A stretch of 64,000 bases of DNA from Chloroflexota bacterium (GTDB lineage: Bacteria > Chloroflexota > Limnocylindria > QHBO01). Numbering within the stretch: the stretch's first letter is position 1; each line of letters opens with the position of its first letter. Location of the stretch: NCBI GenBank assembly GCA_040902225.1, contig JBBDXT010000005.1, positions 1 to 64,000 of the forward strand, written 5' to 3'. Under the pieces are notes generated by a model. It saw only the letters and a list, made by a program, of their open reading frames with translations. It searched no databases and had not been told where the DNA came from. A program made the translations under genes and the position numbers. Positions 50,431 through 58,965 of the stretch are shown here, in pieces.

Positions 50431-52486
50431 CCCACGAGGAGTCATCGGGCTGAGGGTCGTCGAGGCGATCGTGGCCGCCGTGGTGGTTGGCGGTGCGCTG
50501 CTCGCGGCGTGGGTGGAGCCTGCGGTGGCCGTGCTGGTGGTCTGGCCGCTCCTCTTCGTCCTTCCCGGCTGGGCGATCGTCGGCTGGGTGCGACCGCGGA
50601 TCGCTGCCACCGGGCGGCTCGGGCTCGCGATCGTGCTGTCGGTGGCGCTCAGCGCACACCTCGTCTATTGGGTTGCACTCGCGACCGGTGGCTACCGGCG
50701 CGAGACGATCTTTGCGGTGGTGGCACTGCTGGCGCTCCCCATCCCGATCGGCGTCCTGCGCGGCGGCGCACGCTCCGTTCTCGACCAGGCCTCCGCGGTC
50801 TGGCACGCCGTCCGTCGCGACTGGCTCGCCTTCGCCCTGGCCGCGGGCTGCGCGGGCTTCGTGGGAGCGGTCCTGCAGTCCGGGCTGTGGCAGGCGACCC
50901 CCAACGGGATCTCTGCCGGAGGTTCCAACTGGAGCGACCTGGGGGTTCACCTCTCGATCGCCCAGTCGCTCAACGCCGGCAACTTCCCGCCGCAGGTGCC
51001 GTACTTCGCGGGCGAGCCGCTCATCTACCACTGGTTCGCGGATTTCCATGCCGCCATCGCTGCCCGCGCGGCGGGCCTCTTTTCCGTTCCGAGCTTCGTG
51101 GTCTCCTCGGCGATCCTGGCGGGCGCGCTCGCGCTCGTCGTCCACGGCCTGGTACGGACCCTGCTGCGCGGCCGCGGCGCGCGACGAGCCGCCGTGCTGG
51201 CGGTGGTCCTCGTCGTCTTCGCGGGCGGCTTCGGCTGGGTGCGGCTGATGGGGGACCTCGCCAACGGATTTGGCGACCTGCCCAGCCTGGTGACGCGCAA
51301 CTCGTACGACAACTCGTGGCTGACGGACTGGCCTTACTTCCGCATCCCATCCGTGATGGGGACGGGACTCCTCGTGCACCGCGCCACGACCGCGGGGCTG
51401 CCGATGCTCGTCGGCGCCGTTCTCCTGCTGGTGGCTGGCCTGCCCTCCGCCCGCGCGCGCGCAGCGGGCTGGCGCGACCGACCGGCGCTCATCTTCCTTG
51501 CCGGCCTGCTGGGCGCGCTGCTTGCGCCGTTTCATTTCTTCTTCTTCCCGGTCTTCCTGGCCCTGGCGCTGGGGTGGGCCGTCGTTGGTGGTCGGCTGTT
51601 CGACCGGCACGCGCCGCGCAACGCCGCGTTGCTGCTGGCGCCCTATCTGCTGGCCGTGCCGTTCGCGATCGCGGCCGTGGCCCAGGCTCGCGGCAGCGGC
51701 ACCCTCCAGTGGGTCGTCGGTTGGGAGTCGGCGCCGATGGGTGACGGGTCATGGGCAGTCCTCTTCTTCTACTTCACGAACCTGGGGCTGCCCTTCGTCC
51801 TCGCGCTGCTCGCCCTGCTCCTTCCGCGCGTCCCACACCGCGGGTTCCTGGCGATCTGGCTGGTTGCTCTCTTCGTGGTGCCCAACGTCGTGCAGGTGAG
51901 CGCAATCGGATTCGACATGAACAAGTACTTCCAGGCGATGTGGATCGCGGTGGCCGTGCTGGCCGCCTGGCTGATCCGGCGCTGGCCCGCGCCGGCCATC
52001 GCCGCCGTCCTGCTGGTGAGCATCCCCTCGCCCCTCCTCGTCTCGGCCTGGACCGCCCTCAATCGCGAGGTGGTGCTCGGCTGGAGCGAGGTCGAGGCCG
52101 CGGAGTGGATCGCCGCCAACACCCCGGAGCGTTCCGTCTTCGTGACGAACGGCTGGCTCAACTCGCCGACCGATCCGGCTGGCCGCCTGCGGGTGCTGAC
52201 CTTCACGCCGTACATCGCCAACCTCGGCTACTCGCCCGACGAGCGCTCCGCGGTGGTCGAGGCGATCTATTGCTCGGGAGACCCGGTGCAGGCCGCGGAC
52301 CTGACGCGCTCGCTCGGCGCCACCTATCTGCTCGATACCGGTCCGCCACGTGCCTGCCAGCCGACCATCTTCGACCAGAGCCCGGACTGGGAGCTCGTCT
52401 ACGATCGGTCCGGAGTGCGGATCTGGCACGTCAGCGGCGGGGTCGCCTCGATCCGTGCGCCCGGCTCCCTATCATTCCGCCGGTGA
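50420..52486 (+). CDS. Large multi-pass membrane protein, GT-C glycosyltransferase-like
   Basis: Function not established. The 688-residue protein has about 14-16 hydrophobic helices and a C-terminal soluble part (about 560-688). The first extracellular loop contains NWSDLGVHLSIAQSLNAGNFPP and EPLIYHWFADFHAAI, reminiscent of the acidic loops of GT-C transferases and DUF2298-like proteins, and the tail has EAAEWIAANTPERSVFVTN, seen in such enzymes. It may transfer a sugar from a lipid carrier. GTG 50420 is tentative; there is no clear Shine-Dalgarno. It overlaps the preceding stop by 11 nt and the ABC ATPase start by 4 nt. Confidence 0.75.
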   Translation: MPPDPRGVIGLRVVEAIVAAVVVGGALLAAWVEPAVAVLVVWPLLFVLPGWAIVGWVRPRIAATGRLGLAIVLSVALSAHLVYWVALATGGYRRETIFAVVALLALPIPIGVLRGGARSVLDQASAVWHAVRRDWLAFALAAGCAGFVGAVLQSGLWQATPNGISAGGSNWSDLGVHLSIAQSLNAGNFPPQVPYFAGEPLIYHWFADFHAAIAARAAGLFSVPSFVVSSAILAGALALVVHGLVRTLLRGRGARRAAVLAVVLVVFAGGFGWVRLMGDLANGFGDLPSLVTRNSYDNSWLTDWPYFRIPSVMGTGLLVHRATTAGLPMLVGAVLLLVAGLPSARARAAGWRDRPALIFLAGLLGALLAPFHFFFFPVFLALALGWAVVGGRLFDRHAPRNAALLLAPYLLAVPFAIAAVAQARGSGTLQWVVGWESAPMGDGSWAVLFFYFTNLGLPFVLALLALLLPRVPHRGFLAIWLVALFVVPNVVQVSAIGFDMNKYFQAMWIAVAVLAAWLIRRWPAPAIAAVLLVSIPSPLLVSAWTALNREVVLGWSEVEAAEWIAANTPERSVFVTNGWLNSPTDPAGRLRVLTFTPYIANLGYSPDERSAVVEAIYCSGDPVQAADLTRSLGATYLLDTGPPRACQPTIFDQSPDWELVYDRSGVRIWHVSGGVASIRAPGSLSFRR
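52470..52475 (+). promoter_or_regulatory. -10-like TATCAT for the osmoprotectant transporter operon
   Basis: TATCAT, exactly 7 nt, then the GTG at 52483. It lies inside the end of the upstream membrane protein gene. Confidence 0.5.
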
Positions 52487-53616
52487 CCAGCAGCGCGGCG
52501 GTCGTAACCCTCGATCACGTCTCCAAGCGCTACGGGCCGGCGGGCACTCCGCCGGCCGTGTCGGATCTGTCGCTGACAATCCCCGCCGGGGAGATCGTGG
52601 TCCTCGTGGGACCGTCGGGCTGCGGCAAGACGACGACCATGAAGATGATCAACCGTCTGATCGAGCCCACCAGCGGCGGGATTACGATCGACGGCGAGGA
52701 CGTCATGGCGCTGCCGCCGGTCGAGCTGCGGCGGCGGATCGGCTACGTCATCCAGCAGGTAGGGCTCTTCCCGCACTTCACGGTGGCGGAGAACGTGGCG
52801 GTCGTGCCGCGCCTGCTGCGCTGGTCGGAGGGGCGCATCCGCGACCGGGTCGAGGAGCTGCTCGACCTCGTCCGGCTGGAGCCGGCGACCTACCGTGACC
52901 GCTATCCTGCCGCGCTCTCCGGGGGCGAACGCCAGCGGGTGGGCGTGGCCCGTGCGCTGGCGGCTGATCCCCCGCTGATGCTCATGGACGAGCCATTCGG
53001 TGCCGTCGACCCGATCCTGCGCGACCGGCTCCAGAACGAGTTCCTGCGGCTGCAGGCGCAGGTCCGCAAGACGATCGTCTTTGTCACCCACGACGTGGAC
53101 GAGGCGATCAAGATGGCCGACCGCATCGCCATCCTGCAGCGAGGCGGGATTCTGGCCCAGTACGACACTCCCAACGCCATCCTGGCGGCACCGGCCAGCG
53201 ACTTCGTCGAGCATTTCGTTGGAGCCGATCGCGGCCTGAAGCGGCTCTCGCTGGCGCGGGTCCGCGACCTCCCGTTGCAGGAGCCGATCACCGCTCGGGC
53301 CGGGGAGCAGCGCGCCGATATCCGCAGGCGGCTGGCGTCCGCCGGGGCGCATTACGCGCTGCTGCTGGATGCCGACGATCGCCCCATCGGCTGGCTCGGG
53401 AAGCGCGACCTGGCCATCGACGGCGTCACTGCCGCCGAGGACGCCACGCCGGGCTCGCCAACCCTGCAGCCGGAGACGACGCTGCGCGACGCGCTGTCGA
53501 CGATGCTCGGCTCTTCGGTCCAGCTGGGGGTGGTAGTCGACGAAGGTGATCGAGTCCTGGGCCTCGTCAGCGTGGACGCGATCTCCGAGGTCCTGCGCAA
53601 AGGAGGCGCCATGTGA
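52483..53616 (+). CDS. Osmoprotectant (glycine betaine/choline-type) ABC transporter ATPase
   Basis: ATPase of an OpuC/OsmF-type importer. The 377-residue protein has Walker A VGPSGCGKTTTMKMINRL (near 38-55), a Q-loop IQQVGLFPH, the signature LSGGERQRVGVARAL (near 145), Walker B LMLMDEPFGAVDP and a switch His in FVTHDVDEA. A C-terminal region (about 255-370) has two CBS-like halves (GAHYALLLDADDRPIGWL and VQLGVVVDEGDRVLGLVS), typical of ionic-strength-sensing OpuA/OpuC ATPases. GTG 52483 is set by TATCAT 7 nt upstream; the open frame further upstream is inside the membrane gene. It overlaps the permease gene by 4 nt. Confidence 0.95.
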   Translation: MTSSAAVVTLDHVSKRYGPAGTPPAVSDLSLTIPAGEIVVLVGPSGCGKTTTMKMINRLIEPTSGGITIDGEDVMALPPVELRRRIGYVIQQVGLFPHFTVAENVAVVPRLLRWSEGRIRDRVEELLDLVRLEPATYRDRYPAALSGGERQRVGVARALAADPPLMLMDEPFGAVDPILRDRLQNEFLRLQAQVRKTIVFVTHDVDEAIKMADRIAILQRGGILAQYDTPNAILAAPASDFVEHFVGADRGLKRLSLARVRDLPLQEPITARAGEQRADIRRRLASAGAHYALLLDADDRPIGWLGKRDLAIDGVTAAEDATPGSPTLQPETTLRDALSTMLGSSVQLGVVVDEGDRVLGLVSVDAISEVLRKGGAM

Positions 53617-54275
53617 GCTCGGACGAGCCCTTCATCCGATGGGACTGGGTCGTCGCCAACCTGGACGACATCGGCGAGCGGACCTGGGAGCACATCGTCA
53701 TGACCGTCATTGCGGTGGGAGTCGGCTTTGTCCTCTCCTTCGCGCTCTCGCTGCTCGTCGTTCGCTGGCGTCGCCTGTATCCGCCGATTATCGGCGCGTC
53801 GGGGCTGCTGTACTCCATCCCCAGCCTGGGCCTCTTCGCCCTCCTCATCCCGTTCACCGGGGTGTCGCTGCTGACGGCCGAGATCGCGCTCGTCAGCTAC
53901 ACGCTCCTGATCCTGGTTCGCAACATCGTGGCGGGCTTCGACGCCGTGCCGCGGGACGTGCTCGAGGCAGCGCAGGGCATGGGCTACGGTCCGTGGCAGC
54001 TGCTGTGGCGTGTCCAGCTGCCGCTCGCGCTGCCGACGATCGTGGCCGGGCTGCGCATCGCCACGGTCACGACCGTTGGCCTGGTGGCGGTGACCGCCCT
54101 GATCGGGCAGAGCAACCTCGGCTCCCTGATCGTGCAGCGCGGGATCCGCGCCAGCTTCCCCACCGCGATCCTGGTGGGCGCCTTTGGATCGGTCGTGTTG
54201 GCCGTGCTGGCCGACCTGGGCTTCGTCGCGCTGCAGCGGCTGCTGACCCCCTGGACGCGGACGCGGAGCGCCTGA
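53613..54275 (+). CDS. Osmoprotectant ABC transporter permease 1
   Basis: Membrane subunit of the same importer. The 220-residue protein has an N-terminal WEHIVMTVIAVGVGFVLSFALSLLV helix region and about 5-6 transmembrane segments. The EAA-type coupling loop reads DVLEAAQGMGYGPWQLLWRVQLPLALPTIVAGLR (starts near 108). GTG start within ATGTGA, overlapping the ATPase stop. It pairs with a second permease 3 nt downstream, as in OpuCB/OpuCD or YehW/YehY systems. Confidence 0.94.
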   Translation: MSSDEPFIRWDWVVANLDDIGERTWEHIVMTVIAVGVGFVLSFALSLLVVRWRRLYPPIIGASGLLYSIPSLGLFALLIPFTGVSLLTAEIALVSYTLLILVRNIVAGFDAVPRDVLEAAQGMGYGPWQLLWRVQLPLALPTIVAGLRIATVTTVGLVAVTALIGQSNLGSLIVQRGIRASFPTAILVGAFGSVVLAVLADLGFVALQRLLTPWTRTRSA

Positions 54276-54278
54276 CCG

Positions 54279-54992
54279 ATGGATTTCGTGGGGCAGGTCG
54301 TCGCCTGGTTCGCCGCTCCCGAGCAATGGAACGGGCAGAACTCGATCCCGGTCCACCTCCTCGGCCACCTGGCGCTGTCTGTCTTTGCGCTGCTGGCTGC
54401 CGTCGTCATCGCTTTGCCGATCGGTATCGCAATCGGGCACACGGGAAGCGGGGCTTTTTTCGCGATCGCGCTGGCCAATATCGGCCGGGCCATCCCATCG
54501 ATTGCGATCCTGGGCGTCGTCTTCCCGATCAGCCTGCGGCTCAATCTCGGATTCGGCTTCGTGCCGACCCTGATCGCCCTGATCGCGCTGGCCATTCCGC
54601 CGATCGTCACCAACGCGTACGCGGCGCTGCGCGAGGTCGATCGCGACCTGGTCGAAGCGGGCCGCGGGATGGGGATGGGCGAGCTGGAGCTGCTCACCCG
54701 GATTGAGCTGCCGGTGGGGGCCGGGTTGCTGCTGACAGGCATCCGCACGGCTGCGGTGCAAGTGGTCGCCACCGCGTCGCTAGGCGCCGTCATCTCGGCC
54801 GACTGTCTCGGGTACTTCGTCCTCAAGGGGATCGCCACGCAGGATATGCCGCAGATCTTCGCCGGGGCGCTGATGATCGCCGCGCTGTCGCTCCTGACCG
54901 AGCTGCTCTTTGGGGTACTGCAGCGCAGCGTCATCCCGCCCGGTCTGGGCACACTGCAGACAGCGTCGACCGGCGCCGAAGCCGGCGGCTGA
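54279..54992 (+). CDS. Osmoprotectant ABC transporter permease 2
   Basis: Second membrane subunit (237 aa). It shows LLGHLALSVFALLAAVVIALPIGIAIG, the IGRAIPSIAILG segment and the coupling loop DLVEAGRGMGMGELELLTRIELPVGAGLLLTGIR (starts near 127), followed by the SADCLGYFVLKGIATQD segment near the C-terminus. The two permeases are paralogous and probably form the translocation heterodimer. ATG 54279 lies 3 nt after the previous stop. The lipoprotein gene follows after a 95-nt gap with its own promoter candidate. Confidence 0.94.
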   Translation: MDFVGQVVAWFAAPEQWNGQNSIPVHLLGHLALSVFALLAAVVIALPIGIAIGHTGSGAFFAIALANIGRAIPSIAILGVVFPISLRLNLGFGFVPTLIALIALAIPPIVTNAYAALREVDRDLVEAGRGMGMGELELLTRIELPVGAGLLLTGIRTAAVQVVATASLGAVISADCLGYFVLKGIATQDMPQIFAGALMIAALSLLTELLFGVLQRSVIPPGLGTLQTASTGAEAGG

Positions 54993-55087
54993 ACCCGTTT
55001 CCGACCTGGTCGGTGGCCGCTGCTAGACTCGCCGCTCGGCCAGCCGCCGCGCCGCGGCGCGCAGGGCCGGGACACAAGGAGGACCCA

Positions 55088-56014
55088 ATGCGGAGATACC
55101 GCACGGCTGCCCTCGGGGCGTCGCTGCTCGCGCTGCTGGCCAGCGCCTGCACGACGGGTGGGAGCAGCACATCACCGAGCGCCAGCGAAGCGGCCAAGCC
55201 TGCCGTGACCGTGGGATCCGAGGGATTCGACGAATCGCAGCTCCTGGCCGAGATCTACGCACAGGCGCTCGAGGCGCACGGCTACACGGTCGCACGCAAG
55301 GACTTCGCCAGTCGCGCGCTGGCCATGCCCTCGCTCGACAGCAACGAGATCAACCTCGTGCCGGAGTACATCGGATCGCTCGTCCGCTTCCTAGGCGGCG
55401 AGGCGACCGGTGACACCGACGAGACGATGACGAACCTGGCTGCCGTCCTCGATCCGAAGGACCTGACCGTGCTCGATGCCGCGCCGGCGCAAGATGGCGA
55501 CGGCTTCGTCGTCAGGCAGGAGACCGCCGACGAGCTCAGCCTTGTCACCATGAGCGACCTGGCCGAGGTGGCCGGTCAGCTGAAATGGGGCCTGCCACTC
55601 GAGTGCAGCGACAACCCGTCCTGCGGCCCTGGCCTGAAGAGCGTGTATGGCATCGACATCGCCACGCTGCAGGTCGAGAACCTTGGAGCCTGCTCGGGCG
55701 AGATGGCCACCGCGCTGAACGAGGGCGGCATCGGTGTGGCGGAACTGTGCACCACCCAGGCCGACATCGAGCGCTACAACTTCGTCCTGCTCCAGGACGA
55801 CAAGAAGCTGATCCCCGCCCAGAACGTGGCGCCCGTCGTGCGGAACGACCTGCTGGACGCGGCGCCCGATGACTTCGAGACCACCCTCAACGCGGTCTCG
55901 GCCAAGCTGACCACCGCCGAACTGACCAGGCTCAACGTGCAGGTCAGCGTCAACCAGGAGTCGATCGAGGACGTGGCTCGTCAGTGGCTGGCGGACCAGG
56001 GCATCGTGACGTAG
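55088..56014 (+). CDS. Osmoprotectant ABC transporter substrate-binding lipoprotein
   Basis: OpuAC-type periplasmic/extracellular binding protein (308 aa). A signal peptide ends in the lipobox LLASAC (near 17-22), then a Ser-rich linker, then the binding domain starting VTVGSEGFDESQLLAEIYAQAL (near 38). Other family segments are INLVPEYIGSLVRFLGGEAT (near 80) and the C-terminal LTTAELTRLNVQVSVNQESIEDVARQWLADQG. The ATG at 55088 has a strong Shine-Dalgarno AAGGAGG, and TAGACT at 55024 is a probable -10 with a leader of about 55 nt. It has its own promoter, which allows more binding protein than transporter. Confidence 0.94.
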   Translation: MRRYRTAALGASLLALLASACTTGGSSTSPSASEAAKPAVTVGSEGFDESQLLAEIYAQALEAHGYTVARKDFASRALAMPSLDSNEINLVPEYIGSLVRFLGGEATGDTDETMTNLAAVLDPKDLTVLDAAPAQDGDGFVVRQETADELSLVTMSDLAEVAGQLKWGLPLECSDNPSCGPGLKSVYGIDIATLQVENLGACSGEMATALNEGGIGVAELCTTQADIERYNFVLLQDDKKLIPAQNVAPVVRNDLLDAAPDDFETTLNAVSAKLTTAELTRLNVQVSVNQESIEDVARQWLADQGIVT

Positions 56015-56039
56015 CTCAAATCTCCCCAGAGACCGATGC

Positions 56040-56069
56040 GGGCGGCGCAGCCTCCGGGCGGCGCCGCCC
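56040..56069 (+). terminator. GC-rich hairpin after the transporter operon
   Basis: A perfect 9-bp stem GGGCGGCGC/GCGCCGCCC, 25 nt after the binding-protein stop. No U-tract follows, so its role as terminator is likely but not certain. Confidence 0.45.
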
Positions 56070-56087
56070 GTACACTTCCGGGCACCC

Positions 56088-56711
56088 ATGTCCGAGCACC
56101 TCGACCTCGCCGACTGGCGCCGCCGCGTGGCAGCAACCTACGGCGCCCTGCGCAATGACGTGCGCGGGGAGCCGGCACGCCTGCTCGGGTTCCGCGCAGC
56201 GAAGGACCGGCTCTTTGCCTCCCACCCATCCTCGCCAGTTGCCGTCGCGGCGCGGCCTGACTTCCGCGGCCTCGCCTATTGGCGGTACGCACCATTGCTC
56301 GCCTTCCGTGCGGCACTCGAGCCCGATCCAGATGCGCCGTCGCTCGACCTGCCTCGCTCGGCAGCCGGCCCGGCGATGCCCTACGCCAGGATCGGCTGGG
56401 TCAGCTTCGTGGTCGACGGCACATCGGCGCGCCTTGCGGTCTACTGGCTGAACGAGTACGCCGGCGGCATCTTCATCCCGTTTCGCGACGCCACCAGCGG
56501 CACCGAGTCATACGGCGGCGGCCGCTACCTGTGGGACTCGGGGAAGGGAGCCGACCTCGGCTCGGATGGCGATGAGATGGTGGTCGACTTCAACTACGCC
56601 TATCACCCATCCTGCGCCTACGACCCGATCTGGAGCTGTCCGCTGGCCCCGCCCGAGAACTGGCTGACCGTCCCGATCCGCGCCGGCGAGCGACTCACAC
56701 CCGCGCTGTGA
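56088..56711 (+). CDS. DUF1684 family protein
   Basis: A conserved family of unknown function. The 207-residue protein matches in its second half: a beta strand YARIGWVSFVVDGTSARLAVYWL, then IFIPFRDATSGTESYGGGRYL, DSGKGADLG, and the strongly conserved end DFNYAYHPSCAYDPIWSCPLAPPENWLTVPIRAGER (starts near 165), with two cysteines that could be a metal or disulfide site. TACACT at 56070-56075 lies 12 nt before the ATG. It overlaps the zinc-ribbon gene by 4 nt. Confidence 0.92.
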   Translation: MSEHLDLADWRRRVAATYGALRNDVRGEPARLLGFRAAKDRLFASHPSSPVAVAARPDFRGLAYWRYAPLLAFRAALEPDPDAPSLDLPRSAAGPAMPYARIGWVSFVVDGTSARLAVYWLNEYAGGIFIPFRDATSGTESYGGGRYLWDSGKGADLGSDGDEMVVDFNYAYHPSCAYDPIWSCPLAPPENWLTVPIRAGERLTPAL

Positions 56712-57169
56712 CGCCCGCCGACCCCCGACCGCCGCGCAGCTGCTACAAGTGCGGACGCCAGATCGGTCCCGATGAGACGATCTGCGATGTCTGCAACCGG
56801 GCCGGCATGGCCACGCCGTCGGCAACCCAGTACCACGGCACCATCGTGGTCGCCATCGTGGCCGGGGTGGTGATCATGGCAATCGCCGCCAGCCTGTCGC
56901 TGCGAGGCATCGGTCCGTTCCGTGGCGAAGCGCTCAGTTGGAGCAGCGACCCACCCGACGCCGTGGTGGTGGAGGTGCAGGTGACCAACCAGGGGACGCG
57001 TGCGGGTCGGGCGAAATGCCAGGTCACGGCGCGCGATGGGTCCAACCTGGTGCTGCGCATTCGCTCCACCGTCTCGCCGCAGGTGCAGGGCGGAGGGACC
57101 GTCACGTTCACCGAACGGATCCCCGGCCTGCCACGGGCTCCGGTCAGCGTGGAGGTGAGCTGCTCCTAG
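56708..57169 (+). CDS. Zinc-ribbon single-pass membrane protein
   Basis: A 153-residue protein of unknown role. A zinc ribbon at the N-terminus (CYKCGRQIGPDETICDVC, near 12-29) is followed by one membrane helix (IVVAIVAGVVIMAIAASLSL, near 46-65). An extracytoplasmic beta-sandwich follows (VVVEVQVTNQGTRAGRAKCQVTARDG), resembling an FxLYD-like domain. GTG start overlapping the DUF1684 stop. The arrangement (cytosolic ribbon, membrane helix, external sandwich) is common in small envelope proteins with scaffold or regulatory roles. Confidence 0.8.
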   Translation: MTPADPRPPRSCYKCGRQIGPDETICDVCNRAGMATPSATQYHGTIVVAIVAGVVIMAIAASLSLRGIGPFRGEALSWSSDPPDAVVVEVQVTNQGTRAGRAKCQVTARDGSNLVLRIRSTVSPQVQGGGTVTFTERIPGLPRAPVSVEVSCS

Positions 57170-57183
57170 TCCCGCCGGGCGTC

Positions 57184-57189
57184 TATCCT
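57184..57189 (+). promoter_or_regulatory. -10-like TATCCT for leaderless TPM/DUF2207 gene
   Basis: TATCCT, 6 nt, then the GTG at 57196. The earlier open frame belongs to the upstream gene's coding region. Confidence 0.45.
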
Positions 57190-57195
57190 GCTGGC

Positions 57196-58920
57196 GTGGG
57201 TGTGGTTCGTGTCTTCCGCGTCGCCAGCACTATCGTATTTGGTCTCTTCTGGGCGATCATCGCCGCCGCCGCGGTCTTCGGCTTCTTCGCTGCTCCATCG
57301 GGCGAGCGAAGCTTTCCGGACCCCGGCGAGGGACAGGCGGTCTACGACCCGGCCGGGGCGCTCGACCCGGGGATCGAGCAGGCGCTGGAATCCCAGATCG
57401 ACGCGATCGAGGCGCGCAGCGGGGCCGAGCTGGCAATCTACGTCCAGGTCGACGAGTCCGCCACGCCAGACTCCAACCTGGCGGCGGCCCGGGCGCTCAT
57501 GGATCAATGGGGGGTCGGCCGCGCCGGCTTTGACGACGGACTCGTCTTCCTGATCAGCTTCGAACCGAGCCTGCTCCACGGGGAGGCCCACTACTACGCC
57601 GGCGCGGGATTCCTGCGCGGCTACCTTTCGCAGGGCGACCTCCAGTCGGTCTTCGACGAGGTGATCCTGCCGGCCGCCGGACAGGGACAGATCGGCGGAG
57701 GGCTCATCGAGGCGGTCAGCCTGATCGATGTGGCGATCACGCCCGCGGCGACGGCCCGGCTGAACTTCCTGCGCCAGGCCAATGCGGTGGTCGGCGTCAT
57801 CGGCGCCCCGCTCAGCTTCCTGCTCATCGTCGGGCTCGTGTACCGAGCCTGGCGTCGCGAGGGGAATGATCCCGAGGTTCTCGACTCGCCATCGATCCTG
57901 ATGGCTGGGCCGCCGGCCGACATGACGCCCCCGCTGGCCACGGTGGCACGAGGGGGCAAGGCAAGCCAGCATTCGATCAACACGCTCTTGATGGAGCTGG
58001 CCAGCACCGGCCGCATCGCGTTCCAGAACCTCGACCGCGCCGACAAGGTGAAGTCCGATGACGAGCCGAACCCGCTCCTCGACCCGGCCATCGAGATCCG
58101 CGACGAGGCGCCGACCGGAGGTCGGCTGGGAAGCGCCGAGCGAGATGCGTGGGACCTCCTGCGTCAGCAGGCGCTCGCCAGCGGAATCATCTCCCGCGAA
58201 AAACTCTGGGAGCTCAACGACCTGCTCAAGGCCGTGCGCGATGATCTCGAGGATGAGGTGGTCCGGCTCGGCTGGTTCACCCGCCGCCCGTCGACCCTGA
58301 TCACCCGCTGGAGCTTCATCGGGGTCGGAGAGATGCTGCTCGGCGGGCTCTTCGTGCTTGGCGGCTTCCTGATCCCCATGTCCGGGCTGACGCTGCTCGG
58401 GGCCGCGACGGGGGCCGGCGGCGCGCTGACGTGGGTGATCGGTCAGTTCATGTCGCAGCGGACCCCGAATGGCGCGTATGTCGACGCGATGCTGAAGGCC
58501 TTCCGCCGCACGCTCCAGAAGACGATGGAGCAGGCGCGCAGCATGGAGCAGGTGGTTGCCGATCCGACCGTCAAGCTGCTGGCCGACACTCCCGACAAGG
58601 CGGTGGTCTGGGGCTTCGCCCTCGGGCTGCATGACGAGGTCGCGAAGGTCCTGCAGCGCACGCTCGAGGACCATGAAAAGAATCCGTCGACGGCCACCGG
58701 CGTTTACTACCCGCTCTGGCTGGGGGGAGGCTCTCCCTCCTCATCCATGAGTGCCGGGATGGCGGGCGGAAGCATCTTCTCGGGCTCCGGCATGCCGGAC
58801 ATCGGTGGCATGTTCAGCGCGGTCGGCAGCATCGGCTCTTCGCCGGGTTCATCGTCCTCGGGGGGAGGATTCGGCGGTGGTGGCAGCTCCGGCGGCCGAG
58901 GCGGAGGCGGGAGCTTCTGA
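57196..58920 (+). CDS. TPM-domain/DUF2207-type membrane protein
   Basis: An envelope protein of unknown function (574 aa). An N-terminal membrane helix is followed by a TPM domain (about 50-190; VYDPAGALDPGIEQALESQI, ELAIYVQVDESATPDSN, DDGLVFLISFEP). A second membrane segment precedes a DUF2207-like cytosolic module (about 225-360, LLMELASTGRIAFQN, EKLWELNDLLKAVRDDLEDEVV), then two more helices (about 375-420). The C-terminal tail of about 60 residues is Ser/Gly-rich and ends in GGGFGGGGSSGGRGGGGSF, as in TPM proteins. The GTG start is set by TATCCT 6 nt upstream. TPM proteins have been linked to phosphatase or scaffold roles; the role here is unknown. Confidence 0.85.
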   Translation: MGVVRVFRVASTIVFGLFWAIIAAAAVFGFFAAPSGERSFPDPGEGQAVYDPAGALDPGIEQALESQIDAIEARSGAELAIYVQVDESATPDSNLAAARALMDQWGVGRAGFDDGLVFLISFEPSLLHGEAHYYAGAGFLRGYLSQGDLQSVFDEVILPAAGQGQIGGGLIEAVSLIDVAITPAATARLNFLRQANAVVGVIGAPLSFLLIVGLVYRAWRREGNDPEVLDSPSILMAGPPADMTPPLATVARGGKASQHSINTLLMELASTGRIAFQNLDRADKVKSDDEPNPLLDPAIEIRDEAPTGGRLGSAERDAWDLLRQQALASGIISREKLWELNDLLKAVRDDLEDEVVRLGWFTRRPSTLITRWSFIGVGEMLLGGLFVLGGFLIPMSGLTLLGAATGAGGALTWVIGQFMSQRTPNGAYVDAMLKAFRRTLQKTMEQARSMEQVVADPTVKLLADTPDKAVVWGFALGLHDEVAKVLQRTLEDHEKNPSTATGVYYPLWLGGGSPSSSMSAGMAGGSIFSGSGMPDIGGMFSAVGSIGSSPGSSSSGGGFGGGGSSGGRGGGGSF

Positions 58921-58952
58921 GCCGGCTGCTGGCGCCCCGGCGGTTCAGGGGC

Positions 58953-58958
58953 TATGGT
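58953..58958 (+). promoter_or_regulatory. -10-like TATGGT that sets the AT-hook protein start
   Basis: TATGGT, exactly 7 nt, then the ATG at 58966. The ATG at 58954 lies inside this hexamer. Confidence 0.5.
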
Positions 58959-58965
58959 GGCCCCG

